A stretch of 64,000 nt of DNA from Verrucomicrobiota bacterium (GCA_024233345.1 JACKPT010000011.1:62001-126000), one strand, 5' to 3'; numbered from the stretch's first letter, positions 1 to 8,981 are shown. Numbers and translations are program-made. The notes: generated by a model from the letters alone, not told the origin.

Positions 1-2
1 TG

Positions 3-779
3 ATCCTGATGATATCCGGACTGCTGCTGGGCTGTTCCACCATGCCGCCGACATTGGCGCCGATACCGCCCCGCCGTGGCATTCAACCCAAGTCCTACAA
101 GATGAAGGTCGCGGTGTTCAACTTTATCGATCAAACCGGAAGTGCCGGGAAACTGGTGCAAACCATTCCCGATATCCTGGCTACCGAGTTGTATAACACC
201 GGGCGGTTTGAATTGAAGGAACGGGCGGAGCTCCGGGAAATCGACCCCGCGCAGATCAAAATTGTTCAGGAGGAATACAAGGAACAAGTCGATACCTTCC
301 TGGTCGGCAGTATCACCCAGTTCTCGGTGGATGAGAAAATCATGACCCTGGATGTGCGCGCCAACAATGCCGAAAATGGAACGGTCATGTACGCGGGTGG
401 GCATGATGTTCACTATACCGGGGTGCTCGAAGTCAAGGTGGATCGCGACGATATTCGCAGGATCGCCGAAGATATCTACACTGCGTTTCCGGAGTTGGGC
501 GGACCGGACACGAAAATTATCAGCATGAGCGGGAATGCGGTGAATATCAATCTGGGCGAAAAAGACGGGGCCAAGGTGGGGATGGCATGCCTGGTCATCG
601 CCAGTGGCGACACGATCTCAGATCCGGGCAGCGGCGAGACCCTGTCTCAGGATATCTATGTCGGCGAAGCCTATGTTGTGGAGGTCGGTGAAAAGGTCTG
701 CAAGGCGTTGATCGTGGATAGCGCGGACCCCAAGACCAAGTCCCGTCCATTCCTGAATGACCGAATCCGATTCAAGTAA
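3..779 (+). CDS. CsgG-like lipoprotein, 5' end outside the window
   Basis: The reading frame is open to the left edge. The first ATG in the window (position 9) would leave only eight residues before a lipobox-like LLLGC, too short for a signal peptide, so the true start lies upstream. After the lipobox cysteine comes a proline-rich linker and then a fold opening VAVFNFIDQTG, with 'ELKERAELREI' and 'TFLVGSITQF' strands, as in CsgG/curli-assembly and related penicillin-binding-protein-activator lipoproteins. The protein is probably attached to the outer membrane on its periplasmic face. The next gene starts 11 bases downstream, so the two are probably co-transcribed. No curli genes are visible, so a curli export role is not implied. 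Confidence 0.7.
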   Translation: MLMISGLLLGCSTMPPTLAPIPPRRGIQPKSYKMKVAVFNFIDQTGSAGKLVQTIPDILATELYNTGRFELKERAELREIDPAQIKIVQEEYKEQVDTFLVGSITQFSVDEKIMTLDVRANNAENGTVMYAGGHDVHYTGVLEVKVDRDDIRRIAEDIYTAFPELGGPDTKIISMSGNAVNINLGEKDGAKVGMACLVIASGDTISDPGSGETLSQDIYVGEAYVVEVGEKVCKALIVDSADPKTKSRPFLNDRIRFK

Positions 780-790
780 GGAGTTTGATC

Positions 791-1207
791 ATGAAGCAAT
801 GGCTTGTGATGGGGTGTTTGACCGGGTGCCTTGGTGCTGCTGCCTTCGCGCAGGAGTCGACTGAGCACCTGGGATCGGTGGCGGCCAGCCTGGCCACCGA
901 CCTGATGGTGGAAATTCGTCACCTCGACGGCAGTGTGGAAAAATTCGGGCAGGAAATTGCCGGGATGGATATCGTGGTCGCCCCGGATTCCACCATCAAG
1001 TATGTTCATCTGATTCTCGTCACTGGCGCAGAGAAAGATACACACCTCTGGTACAACTATGATGCGATTGCCGGGTTTCGGTATCAATTCGCCTCGATCA
1101 CCGGCAAGGGGAAGGTCAAAGTCAAGCAGCTTGGTCTATTTCAGGCTGCGGAAAAGACCGGGCTCCAGGAAACCATCCCCCAGATACAGGTCAGCGATTT
1201 CAAGTAA
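791..1207 (+). CDS. Small exported protein of unknown function
   Basis: A 138-residue protein with a clear N-terminal signal peptide (K then a hydrophobic stretch ending AAAFAQ). A good ribosome binding site (AAGGAG at 778-783, seven bases before the ATG) supports this start over an upstream TTG at 785. The mature part is predicted to be mostly beta-strand (for example DLMVEIRHLDGSVEKF and IKYVHLILVTG) and contains no recognisable catalytic motif. It sits directly behind the CsgG-like lipoprotein gene and converges on another CsgG-like gene, so an envelope role alongside those proteins is an inference from context only. Confidence 0.65.
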   Translation: MKQWLVMGCLTGCLGAAAFAQESTEHLGSVAASLATDLMVEIRHLDGSVEKFGQEIAGMDIVVAPDSTIKYVHLILVTGAEKDTHLWYNYDAIAGFRYQFASITGKGKVKVKQLGLFQAAEKTGLQETIPQIQVSDFK

Positions 1208-1214
1208 CCCCAGC

Positions 1215-2150
1215 TCAGGGGGAGAGATTGGCCGCCCGCATCAGGCGGTCCAGGTCGGGTTGGTCCGGTTGTAGAATCTGGACCTGCTTGAGTAGTGGGG
1301 CGGCACGGTCCGCCCGTCGCCCGACTTCCAGATGGACCCTGGCCAGAGCCATCCGGGCTTCCACACTGGTCGAATCCATGGCGATGGCCTTTTCCAATTC
1401 GCGGACGGCAAGATTGTACCAACCCTTTTGTTTCGCGTAGGCCTCACCCAGGAGGATATGGGCCTCGACGGAAGGCCCCGATTCCTTCATCAGCTGTTTC
1501 ACCGCATCCATGGACTCCTTGTACAGGCCTGCTTCATAAAGAGCCTGTGCTTGCTGCAACGCTGCTCTGCGGTCCTTGACCGATGTGGAGGCGCGAACCG
1601 GGGTGGTGTTTCCGGCAGTACCGGAGTCGATCGCCGGGGCATCGGTGGAAGCGGTCCGGGTTCCGGCCGCCGCTCCATAGAGCAGCTCCTGAATGTTCTG
1701 CTCCGGTACCCGGGTGGCAAAGTCCGTGATGGTCCCCTTGTGATCGGTGATGGCGGTATCGATGATTTTGCCGGTTTCGATGTCCACCACGCTGGTGTTC
1801 AGGGAATAAAGATCCCCGATACGTCCCACGGTTCCTATGATCATGTACCGGATCTGGAGCACTTTTCCGATTTCCAGCGCGTAATCCATGGTCGACGTGA
1901 AATCGCTGCGGTTGAATTGAGCGACTTTGAGCAGATCCTGTATTCTGGATTCCGCGACCACATCATACTGGTCAAATTTGGGCAGCAAGGCGGAAAACCG
2001 GGCGTGGATAAAGCGGGCTTCTTCCTCAGACAGGCCCGCGCCAGCTTCAAAGTTCAGCACCGCGCAGGTGGGTCGGTCTTCGGCGGGAATGGACAGGCAG
2101 AGTCCACAGAACAGCAGAAACGATTGTAACCAGCAGAAACGTGTTTTCAT
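1215..2150 (-). CDS. CsgG-like domain plus TPR repeats, exported protein
   Basis: A 311-residue protein in three parts. Residues 1-23 are a signal peptide. Residues 25-150 are a CsgG/TolB-N-like domain (CAVLNFEAGAGL, ESRIQDLLK, GKVLQIRYMIIGTVG, SLNTSVVDIETGKII). The C-terminal third after residue 185 is helical TPR-type sequence (AQALYEAGLYKESMDAVKQ, AHILLGEAYAKQKG, LAVRELEKAIAMDS, ARMALARVHLEVG). An AAGGCGGG precedes the ATG. Proteins of this build are usually periplasmic or outer-membrane-associated scaffolds. It ends seven bases before the end of the convergent small-protein gene, so two CsgG-type proteins lie almost back to back. Confidence 0.7.
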   Translation of the reverse strand: MKTRFCWLQSFLLFCGLCLSIPAEDRPTCAVLNFEAGAGLSEEEARFIHARFSALLPKFDQYDVVAESRIQDLLKVAQFNRSDFTSTMDYALEIGKVLQIRYMIIGTVGRIGDLYSLNTSVVDIETGKIIDTAITDHKGTITDFATRVPEQNIQELLYGAAAGTRTASTDAPAIDSGTAGNTTPVRASTSVKDRRAALQQAQALYEAGLYKESMDAVKQLMKESGPSVEAHILLGEAYAKQKGWYNLAVRELEKAIAMDSTSVEARMALARVHLEVGRRADRAAPLLKQVQILQPDQPDLDRLMRAANLSP

Positions 2151-2226
2151 CCCGCCTTCATCAAACTACGAATGCGCACCGGATGCAATACCGGAGCGGT
2201 CCATTTCGCGCTTGTTGGCTACCGGT

Positions 2227-2739
2227 TCAGCGCTGAAGGTTCTTGGTCTTTTGCCGGGATTCACGGGCGATGCGGTCATGATAAGCGGCCAGTTTTCTCT
2301 GCAATCCGGCATCCGAGGTGCCGAGGATTCGTATTGCGAGAAGCCCCGCGTTTTTGGCATTGCCAATCGCCACCGTGGCAACCGGGATTCCGCCCGGCAT
2401 CTGGACAATGGAGAGGAGTGAGTCGAGCCCTTTGAGCGCCTTGGTTTCCACCGGCACCCCAATCACCGGCAACGGGGTATAGCTGGCGGTCATTCCCGGC
2501 AGATGGGCGGCGCCGCCCGCCCCGGCAATGATGACCTTGAGGCCGCGCTTGCCCGCCTGCTTGGCGTAGCGGGCCATGTCATCCGGAGTCCGGTGAGCCG
2601 ATACCACCCTGGCTTCAAAAGCCACGTCGAAATCCTCGAGTACCTCCGCCGCGGCTTTCATGGTGGCCCAGTCGGAGTCACTACCCATGATCATGCCCAC
2701 CAGGGGTTGTTTGGCTTTCCGGGTTGCTGCTTTCATCAT
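2227..2739 (-). CDS. purE: N5-carboxyaminoimidazole ribonucleotide mutase PurE
   Basis: A 170-residue class I PurE, which converts N5-CAIR to CAIR in de novo purine synthesis. The N-terminal [10 protein letters not shown] motif, the VVSAHRTPD motif carrying the catalytic histidine, and [14 protein letters not shown] are intact. The family is normally about 160-180 residues, so the gene is full length. No purK is visible in the window, so PurE is separated from its usual partner. Two ATG codons stand in tandem (2739 and 2736), and a perfect 6-bp inverted repeat ends one base from the first, leaving no room for a normal ribosome binding site. Confidence 0.95.
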   Translation of the reverse strand: MMKAATRKAKQPLVGMIMGSDSDWATMKAAAEVLEDFDVAFEARVVSAHRTPDDMARYAKQAGKRGLKVIIAGAGGAAHLPGMTASYTPLPVIGVPVETKALKGLDSLLSIVQMPGGIPVATVAIGNAKNAGLLAIRILGTSDAGLQRKLAAYHDRIARESRQKTKNLQR

Positions 2740-2740
2740 C

Positions 2741-2757
2741 GGCAGATATAGTCTGCC
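2741..2757. promoter_or_regulatory. Inverted repeat between divergent purE and AsmA-like gene
   Basis: GGCAGA-TATAG-TCTGCC is a perfect 6-bp inverted repeat with a 5-base spacer. It sits one base from the purE start codon, in the 55-base gap between divergently transcribed genes. It could be an operator or an mRNA hairpin that occludes the purE start. I do not recognise it as a PurR box. Confidence 0.3.
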
Positions 2758-2794
2758 ATCCTGAATGCGTCAACGGGTTTCAAGGAGCAGTCGA

Positions 2795-3625
2795 ATGAAG
2801 CGATTCACATATTGGGTTCTGATCCTCATACTTGGACTGGCGGGAGCGCTGTTCATCGTCCCCGTGGTCAGCAAAAAGGCTGTGGCCGAGCGGATCGAAC
2901 AGGCGGTGGAAGAGGCTACCGGATTCGAAGCAACCGTAGGTGGGGTCGATGTCGAATTATGGAAGTCACGGGCAACCCTCACCGACATTCGATTCGAGAA
3001 TGCTGCGGGATTTGAATCCCCTGACGCCCTCGCAATTAAATCATTCTATGTCCGCTACTCATTGCTGTCCTTGTTCACCGATACCGTGGTACTGCCGGAG
3101 GTCACACTGCATGTGGATCACGTGACCGTGGAGCGCAATGCACAAGGGGAGACCAATCTGGACCATCTGATGGGGGATTCGGTGGATCAACTATTCGGCC
3201 AAACGCGTCGTGATCCAGCCGTCGTGCCGTCAGCGCCGACACCCGTTTCAGCATCACCAGGCGCGCCCGAACCCGCAGTCGTTCATCCGCCAGACAAACC
3301 GCAGACCACAGCAAAGCCTGCGAAGCAATATCGGATCGAAACCCTGACCTTGAAATTGGATCAGATGGACATCCGGGACTATGCCCGGGGCGGGGATCAA
3401 CCGATGACCCTGGATCTCCCGGTGCAATTTCATGCAACCTATGAGGACGTCACGGATCTGGACGTGATCGCCAAGAAAGTGGGGATGGACCTGGCGATTC
3501 AAGCCGCGCCGTCCATACTGGGACAAGGTCTGATGTCGCTGTTGGGCGATACCCCGGAGGAGCGCCAGGAAACCCTCAAGGACCTTGAGGGGCAGGTGAA
3601 GGACTTCCTCAAGCAGTTCAAATAA
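2795..3625 (+). CDS. AsmA-like membrane-anchored protein
   Basis: A 276-residue protein. The start at 2795 is preferred over the ATG at 2765 because AAGGAG lies eight bases upstream and the protein then begins with a typical anchor (MKRF followed by a hydrophobic stretch to about residue 22). The segment GFEATVGGVDVELWKSRATL, followed by ALAIKSFYVRYSLLSLF and VTVERNAQGETNLDHLM, is characteristic of AsmA/DUF748-type proteins, which extend into the periplasm and are linked to envelope lipid trafficking. A Pro/Ala-rich linker (about residues 145-180) divides two such segments. It is much shorter than classical AsmA. The precise function is unknown. Confidence 0.6.
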   Translation: MKRFTYWVLILILGLAGALFIVPVVSKKAVAERIEQAVEEATGFEATVGGVDVELWKSRATLTDIRFENAAGFESPDALAIKSFYVRYSLLSLFTDTVVLPEVTLHVDHVTVERNAQGETNLDHLMGDSVDQLFGQTRRDPAVVPSAPTPVSASPGAPEPAVVHPPDKPQTTAKPAKQYRIETLTLKLDQMDIRDYARGGDQPMTLDLPVQFHATYEDVTDLDVIAKKVGMDLAIQAAPSILGQGLMSLLGDTPEERQETLKDLEGQVKDFLKQFK

Positions 3626-3750
3626 AGTCCTGAGCTGCGTTTTTGCGTGCGCGGTCTGAATCTGAATGGGGGCGGTCGGCGGATTCCATGGAACCCCGTC
3701 GAGCCGGGGATCCCGGAATGCCTTGATGGATCTCAACTCGTCCGGAGGGC

Positions 3751-3939
3751 TCAGTCCTTCAGGCCCAGCTTGCGAAAGATCATCGCGGCCGGGCAGAAAC
3801 CGGTAAAGGCGGACTGAATCAGGTTTACCCCGACAAACACCGACAGCCAGATCCAATTGGGATGGACAGCGTGGGCGAGGGCAATGCCGGTCAATACAAA
3901 GGTTCCGGCGAGTACACGAATGGCGTTATTGATCGTCAT
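3751..3939 (-). CDS. DUF2892 (YgaP-like) small membrane protein
   Basis: A 62-residue protein with two hydrophobic helices (about 8-22 and 28-45) and a GFCPAAMIFRKLG motif near the C-terminus. This matches the DUF2892 family, the membrane module attached to the rhodanese YgaP in E. coli. Here the rhodanese domain is absent. The conserved cysteine in GFCP lies where sulfur or arsenic-related members have one. An AAGGAG precedes the ATG. It is the last gene of the ArsR-RND run, 15 bases after the FmdB-type gene. Confidence 0.75.
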   Translation of the reverse strand: MTINNAIRVLAGTFVLTGIALAHAVHPNWIWLSVFVGVNLIQSAFTGFCPAAMIFRKLGLKD

Positions 3940-3954
3940 GGTATTTCTCCTTGG

Positions 3955-4185
3955 TTAGTTCAAGCCGCAAGATCCGCCGCAGCAGGTATTCACCGGCATC
4001 CCGCATCCGGGCCCGGCGCAACTGGTTGAGGACGATTGACTGGCCGGGGCGCTGAAGGTGGAGAAAAGTTTTTCCACCTGTCGGGATTTACATTTTGGAC
4101 AGGGCTCCGCTGGAGACAGGGCATTCCGGGCAAGCGATTCATAGACATGGTTGCACGTTCGGCAACGGTATTCAAACAGTGGCAT
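3955..4185 (-). CDS. FmdB-family zinc-ribbon protein with Cys-rich tail
   Basis: A 76-residue protein. The N-terminus (MPLFEYRCRTCNHVYE, then CPKCKS) is the FmdB/CxxC_CXXC_SSSS regulatory zinc ribbon with two CxxC pairs. After a Ser/Ala linker the C-terminal 20 residues are unusually rich in Cys and Gly (CAGPGCG, CCGGSCG), which could bind an additional metal ion. A good AAGGAG precedes the ATG. It lies 20 bases behind the DUF6132 gene and is probably co-transcribed with the efflux genes. Function in this setting is unknown. Confidence 0.75.
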   Translation of the reverse strand: MPLFEYRCRTCNHVYESLARNALSPAEPCPKCKSRQVEKLFSTFSAPASQSSSTSCAGPGCGMPVNTCCGGSCGLN

Positions 4186-4205
4186 GGGGTACTCCTTTCT
4201 CTGGT

Positions 4206-4418
4206 TTATTTTCCGGCCGCGACAAAGGCGCCGAGCAGGCCATAGATCAGGACCGATGTATAGGGGTTGGCCGTAATCGGGCAGGCTCCGGTTTTGCAGC
4301 CGACGTAACGGTACATCGCGAATCCCACGGCGGCGCCGATAAGCGCTCCCACTGCGGCACGGATCAACAGGTTCATACGTTTCCTTTCGGTTTTGTCTTT
4401 GGGCAATGGTTCATTCAT
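4206..4418 (-). CDS. DUF6132-type small membrane protein
   Basis: A 70-residue protein with two transmembrane helices and between them the motif GCKTGACPIT followed by NPYTS, as in DUF6132 proteins. I chose ATG 4418 over GTG 4424 because it makes an ATGA overlap with the end of the PII-like gene, the pattern used throughout this region, and GGAGAGG lies just upstream. DUF6132 proteins tend to occur with sulfur-transfer or metal-handling genes. The two cysteines between helices suggest thiol chemistry at the membrane, which is inference. Confidence 0.65.
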   Translation of the reverse strand: MNEPLPKDKTERKRMNLLIRAAVGALIGAAVGFAMYRYVGCKTGACPITANPYTSVLIYGLLGAFVAAGK

Positions 4419-4705
4419 AGACACCTCTCCACCGGCAGCACGAAGGCTTTGAAGCCTTCCTCTGGATACAGGGTGGACTTGAACGTTTCAATCGCCCGGA
4501 ATAATTCCTCCGCCTTGTCATCCGGCACCACGGTGAAGGTGAGATGGGAACTGCCGGGCCAGACATGGGTGCCGAGGTGTTTGCCGGTGGCTCCTTCCCC
4601 GGTCACTTCGTTCAGCTCGGTATAGGCATGCACATCCTGTTCCCCGATCAGTGCCCGCACCTCGTCCGTGCGGGACGGAGGAGCAATCATCATCAATAAC
4701 TTCAT
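4415..4705 (-). CDS. PII-like signalling protein of an RND efflux operon
   Basis: A 96-residue protein with the PII/CutA-like alternating beta-alpha pattern: MKLLMMIAPPSRTDEVRALI, a central loop rich in Gly and Thr (EVTGEGATGKHLG), HLTFTVVPDDKAEELFRAI and EGFKAFVLPVERC. The T-loop tyrosine context of GlnB/GlnK is not seen, so it is not a classical nitrogen regulator. PII-like proteins linked to RND metal transporters are a described branch of the superfamily (the PII-NG group), and this gene fits. It overlaps the RND gene by ATGA (4702-4705), so translation is coupled. It may sense a ligand and modulate efflux, which is inference. Confidence 0.65.
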   Translation of the reverse strand: MKLLMMIAPPSRTDEVRALIGEQDVHAYTELNEVTGEGATGKHLGTHVWPGSSHLTFTVVPDDKAEELFRAIETFKSTLYPEEGFKAFVLPVERCL

Positions 4706-7700
4706 GGTTCGACCTCCTTCTTGCCGTAGAGCATCACATAGGCCACCGGAACCACCATCAGGGTGAATGCGGTGGAAACAAATAATCCGAAGATAATCGA
4801 CCATGCGAGGCCGCTGAAAATCGGGTCCAGAGTGATCGGCCATGCTCCAAGCATGGTGGTTCCGGCCGTGAGTACAATCGGTCGGAACCGTACCGCGCCC
4901 GCATCCAACACCGCTTGCTTGACCGATTCGCCGCGCATGGTATTGGTTCGTATGAAGTCGATCAGGATAATTCCGTTGCGTACCACGATCCCCGCGAGGG
5001 CGATCATTCCGATCATGGCGGTGGCGGTAAAAAACACCGGGTTATCGAAGCCGCCGATCGGGCGGTTGACCAGGAGATTCAGCAGCCAGAACCCCGGCAT
5101 GATGCCGATCATGGTCAGGGGGATCGACAGCATGATGATCCCGGGCAGGGCGTAGGATTTGGTTTCATAGACCAGGAGTACATAAATCGCCAGCAGTGCG
5201 GCGGCAAAGGCCAGGCCGAGATCCCGGAACACATCCACGGTAATTTTCCACTCGCCTTCGCCTTTCCAATCCACGGTCATACCGGGGGGGAGGGGATTCT
5301 GTTTCAAGGTGCGACCCAGTGACAGGACCGCATAGGCAGGCCCGCGCCCGGCCATTTCTGCGGTCACGTAGGCAACCCGCTTGAGATTCTTGTGGAAGAT
5401 CGTCTGCTCCCGGGTGGTTTCTTCAAAGGTTCCCAGCTCACCGAGCTGCACCATATTCCCGGCTCGTCCCTTGATCCCGATGGTTTTGAGCCGGTTAATA
5501 TCCGAGCGCATGGAGCGGGGAAGCTGAAGGATGATCGGCAGTTCCCGTTGTTCTGCGGGGGCATGAACAATTCCTGCTTCCATTCCACCGAGCGTGATGC
5601 GGAGTGTTTGCACGATTTCTTCAGTGGCGATGCCGTTCAGGGCGGCCTTTTCCCGGTCGGTACGGAAAAACCATCGGGTTTGCGGAGCCTCGGTATACAC
5701 ATCCGCCTCAACCACGGCCTTCTCGTTGGTCATTGCTTCCCGAACCTGCTCTGCCGCACTCAGCAGTTCCTGATAGGTATGCTGGGGTTGTCCATATACT
5801 TCCGCCACCACGGATGCCAGCACGGGTGGTCCGGGCGGGGTCTCGACAATTTTCACCAACGCCTGATGCCGGTCGGCAATGGCGGTGATATCGTTGCGGA
5901 TGCGGAGGGCGATGGTATGGCTGTCCATTTCCCGTTCATCCTTGGAAAGCAGGTTGACCCTGATTTCACCCACATGCGGCCCCTGGCGGAGGTAGTAATG
6001 CCGGACCAGGCCATTGAAATCCATGGGACTGGCCAACCCCACATAGGAGGAAAAGTCCGTCACTTCGGCCAGAGTGCGCAGATAATGCTCCAGGTCCCTT
6101 ACGGTGGCGTCGGTCTGTTCCAGTGTAGAGCCCTCCGGCATGTCCACCACGAGTTGAAATTCATTCTTGTTGTCAAACGGGAGCAATTTGAGCGGAACCG
6201 CAAACAAGGCCATCACCACGGATCCGGCAAACAGGATCCCCATGACCAGCATCAGCATGCGGGATTTGGCTCGCGATTCCAGATAGGGGGTCATCACCTT
6301 GGAATAAAAATGATAGATGCCACCCCGGCTGCCCGCTTCATGTGCCTCCAATTTACCGGGATCGATATTCTTCAGCATCTTGCTGGAAACCCAGGGGGTG
6401 ATCATTAACGACACCAGCATGGAGCTGAACATGGCCAGCGGAACGTTCAGAGCCATCGGGCGCATGTAGGGCCCCATCATGCCGGTAATGAAAAACATGG
6501 GGAGAAACGCCACCATCACCGTGAGGGTGGAGAGAACAATCGGGGGCATCACCTCATTCATTGCATCAGAAATAGCATCGATCGGGCGTTTCTTCCGCAT
6601 GGTCAGGTGCCGGTAAATGTTTTCCACCGCCACGATGGGATCGTCGACCAGCAGTCCGAGGGCGAGGATCAGGGCAAACAAGGTTACCCGATTGATGGTA
6701 TAGCCGGCCATCAGGTTGACCAGCAGGGTAAGGGCATAGGTGATCGGGACGGCGAGCGCAACGATCAGGCCCACCCGCCAATTCATGACCACGGCAATGA
6801 GAACGATGACGGTAATGATCGCTTCGGTGAGTCCCTTGACCAGCTCATTCACCTTGTCATTGGCGGTTTCCCCATAATTGCGGGTGATGCGTACTTCCAC
6901 ATCATCCGGAATCACCGAGCCCCTGAGTTCATCGAGGCGTTCCTCCACTTCCCGCGACACCCAGACCGCATTACTGCCTTTCTTTTTGGCAACTGCGATG
7001 GTGACGGCGGGGAAGGTGGATTCCGTGCCCGGCTCCAGATTCCGTTCCCGCAATCCGGCCGGCCCGAATCCGAGCCGGGTCAGGGTGGATACCTCGTCCG
7101 GGCCGTCGACAATGGTCGCCACATCCCGCAGATAAACGGGTTTGTTTTCATGAATGCCGATGATCAGATTCATGACTTCCCGGGCATCGGCGAGAAATGG
7201 GCCCGCCTCGACCAGGACGGTGGCATTGTTCTGCTCGAACGATCCGCTCTGCATCTGGGCATTCGACATCTTCAATGCCGCCATTAACTCCAGGGGCGAA
7301 AGCTGGTAGGCGGCCAGCCGTTCCGCATCCAAATACACCCGGACCGCCCGCTTTTCACCACCATGAATACTGATGTCCGCTGAGTTCTCGATGTTCTGCA
7401 GTTTGACTGCGACCTCCTCGGCGATGCGATAGAGCTCGTGGGTGCTATACCGGTCGCTGAACAAAGCGGCACTGACAATGGGGACATCGTCAATCTCCAC
7501 CGGCTTGACGATCCAACCCGCAATGCCCGGGGTCGTGCGGTCCAGGTTCTGAAAGATCTTGTTGTAGAGCTTGATCAGACTTTCTTCCCGATCCTGGCCA
7601 ACAAAAAAGCGGACAGTAACAACAGCCTGTCCCGGCTGGGACATCGAGTAGACATACTCCACACCGTCAATCTGGTAGAGCATGCGTTCCAGTCGGGACG

Positions 7701-7911
7701 ACACCAGCTTTTCGACTTCCTCGGCACTGCCGCCGGGGTAGGAGATCAGTACATCGGCGACCGGAACCACAATTTGCGGCTCTTCCTCGCGTGAGGTTGC
7801 CATCAGGGCGATGGCCCCGGCCACCAGGCTGATGATAATCATCAGGATGGCCAGGTTCCCGGTGAGGAACGAGTCAATGACGGATGAGATCCAGGATTTG
7901 CGCGGCTCCAT
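4702..7911 (-). CDS. RND efflux transporter, inner-membrane pump
   Basis: A 1069-residue AcrB/HAE1-like pump, full length for the family (1020-1070). Residues 13-33 form the first transmembrane helix. The REEEPQIVVPVADV and YPGGSAEEVEKLVSSRLE segments start the first periplasmic porter domain. The TM4 proton-relay motif is GLLVDDPIVAVENIYRH, with both aspartates kept. A second half repeats the fold, ending in a TM cluster with GIVVRNGIILIDFI. Substrate (drug, solvent or metal) cannot be read from sequence. The order regulator, outer-membrane channel, adaptor, pump, PII-like protein suggests one tripartite pump under ArsR-type control. Confidence 0.92.
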   Translation of the reverse strand: MEPRKSWISSVIDSFLTGNLAILMIIISLVAGAIALMATSREEEPQIVVPVADVLISYPGGSAEEVEKLVSSRLERMLYQIDGVEYVYSMSQPGQAVVTVRFFVGQDREESLIKLYNKIFQNLDRTTPGIAGWIVKPVEIDDVPIVSAALFSDRYSTHELYRIAEEVAVKLQNIENSADISIHGGEKRAVRVYLDAERLAAYQLSPLELMAALKMSNAQMQSGSFEQNNATVLVEAGPFLADAREVMNLIIGIHENKPVYLRDVATIVDGPDEVSTLTRLGFGPAGLRERNLEPGTESTFPAVTIAVAKKKGSNAVWVSREVEERLDELRGSVIPDDVEVRITRNYGETANDKVNELVKGLTEAIITVIVLIAVVMNWRVGLIVALAVPITYALTLLVNLMAGYTINRVTLFALILALGLLVDDPIVAVENIYRHLTMRKKRPIDAISDAMNEVMPPIVLSTLTVMVAFLPMFFITGMMGPYMRPMALNVPLAMFSSMLVSLMITPWVSSKMLKNIDPGKLEAHEAGSRGGIYHFYSKVMTPYLESRAKSRMLMLVMGILFAGSVVMALFAVPLKLLPFDNKNEFQLVVDMPEGSTLEQTDATVRDLEHYLRTLAEVTDFSSYVGLASPMDFNGLVRHYYLRQGPHVGEIRVNLLSKDEREMDSHTIALRIRNDITAIADRHQALVKIVETPPGPPVLASVVAEVYGQPQHTYQELLSAAEQVREAMTNEKAVVEADVYTEAPQTRWFFRTDREKAALNGIATEEIVQTLRITLGGMEAGIVHAPAEQRELPIILQLPRSMRSDINRLKTIGIKGRAGNMVQLGELGTFEETTREQTIFHKNLKRVAYVTAEMAGRGPAYAVLSLGRTLKQNPLPPGMTVDWKGEGEWKITVDVFRDLGLAFAAALLAIYVLLVYETKSYALPGIIMLSIPLTMIGIMPGFWLLNLLVNRPIGGFDNPVFFTATAMIGMIALAGIVVRNGIILIDFIRTNTMRGESVKQAVLDAGAVRFRPIVLTAGTTMLGAWPITLDPIFSGLAWSIIFGLFVSTAFTLMVVPVAYVMLYGKKEVEP

Positions 7912-7915
7912 AAAA

Positions 7916-8953
7916 TTACTCCCTCACCGCGGGGTTGGCGAGTATACGCATGCCCGGTTCGAGCCCGGAAATAACTTCCAGCCGTCCATCGACCAAGCTT
8001 CCGGTTTTGATCAGGCGGCGCACCGCACGTCCGTCCTCGACGACATAAACCAGTTCGAGTTGCCCGACGCGTTTCACTGATTCCGGCGGAATGAGCAGGG
8101 TGGGGCGGGGGTCTTCTTCAATCCAGATACGCCCGAAGGTGCCGGGCAAGATTTCTTCCCCCTGGCTCGTCAATTGCAGCTTTACCCGCCGGGTCCGGGT
8201 CATCGGATCAATTTCACCCACGATTTCCTTAACGGTTGATGTGTAGATGCCGGCCGGGTAATCCAGGCGTGCCAAGCGCTCCTCGCCAAGGGCAAATTTC
8301 TCAATCAGCCGAACGGGTACCGGGACATCCAGCCGCATATCACTGGGGTCATACACCGCGATCAGCGCCTGCCCGGGATTGGCGAGATCCCCGACTTCAA
8401 CCAGGCGCTCGATCACCATGCCGTCAATCGGGGAGGTGACCTGGGCATATGAGAGGGTGACCTTCACCCGATCCATATTGGCCCGGGCTGTATTGAAGGC
8501 GGATTCCGCCGCAGTCAGCGATTGCTCGGTGGCTGCATTCTGTTCAAAGAGTTGCTTGGTTCTTTGATATTCCCGCGATGCCTGTCGAAGCTGGGCATCC
8601 ACCGCGGCCAATTGCTCCTGGATTTCCCGGTCATCGAGCGTGATCAGGAGCTGTCCCTGAGTCACCCGGTCTCCGGCGTTGGCAAACACTTCCTTGACGT
8701 AGGCATTGATTCTGGCGCCGATCTGGATCCGGCGGTCGGACTGGGTGGTGCCGACAATTTCCACCCGGGGTGAGATCTCCTCACCGACCACTTCGACCAC
8801 CGGAGCATCGTCCGGCACCGGGAAGCCGATTTCCGCTTCCACCCTTGTGGGGGGGGTCTTTTCCTTCAGCATGCCGCCGGCATAGACAATCATGGCAATA
8901 ACCGCAGCCAGCAGGACCAGCGGTTTCCAGTAGTTTTTGAGGGATGGTTTCAT
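7916..8953 (-). CDS. RND periplasmic adaptor (membrane fusion protein)
   Basis: A 345-residue HlyD/AcrA-type adaptor. The start at 8953 places a transmembrane anchor (VLLAAVIAMIVYAG) at about residues 11-25; longer upstream frames would run into the channel gene. The lipoyl halves (VEVVGEEISPRVEIVGTT, QLLITLDDREI, and AQVTSPIDGMVIER) flank a coiled coil of about 75 residues (EQLAAVDAQLRQASREYQ onward), followed by a beta-barrel and a membrane-proximal domain (PGTFGRIWI, LLIPPESVKR). It links the pump to the outer-membrane channel. The gene is four bases from the pump gene. Confidence 0.92.
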   Translation of the reverse strand: MKPSLKNYWKPLVLLAAVIAMIVYAGGMLKEKTPPTRVEAEIGFPVPDDAPVVEVVGEEISPRVEIVGTTQSDRRIQIGARINAYVKEVFANAGDRVTQGQLLITLDDREIQEQLAAVDAQLRQASREYQRTKQLFEQNAATEQSLTAAESAFNTARANMDRVKVTLSYAQVTSPIDGMVIERLVEVGDLANPGQALIAVYDPSDMRLDVPVPVRLIEKFALGEERLARLDYPAGIYTSTVKEIVGEIDPMTRTRRVKLQLTSQGEEILPGTFGRIWIEEDPRPTLLIPPESVKRVGQLELVYVVEDGRAVRRLIKTGSLVDGRLEVISGLEPGMRILANPAVRE

Positions 8954-8981
8954 GGGCAAGGTCTTTCTCTGTCGGTTCAGG

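Noticed and set aside
5392..6408. Open frame of 338 codons on the plus strand inside the RND pump gene
   Set aside because: It is antisense to conserved RND sequence, with no ribosome binding site or known domain.
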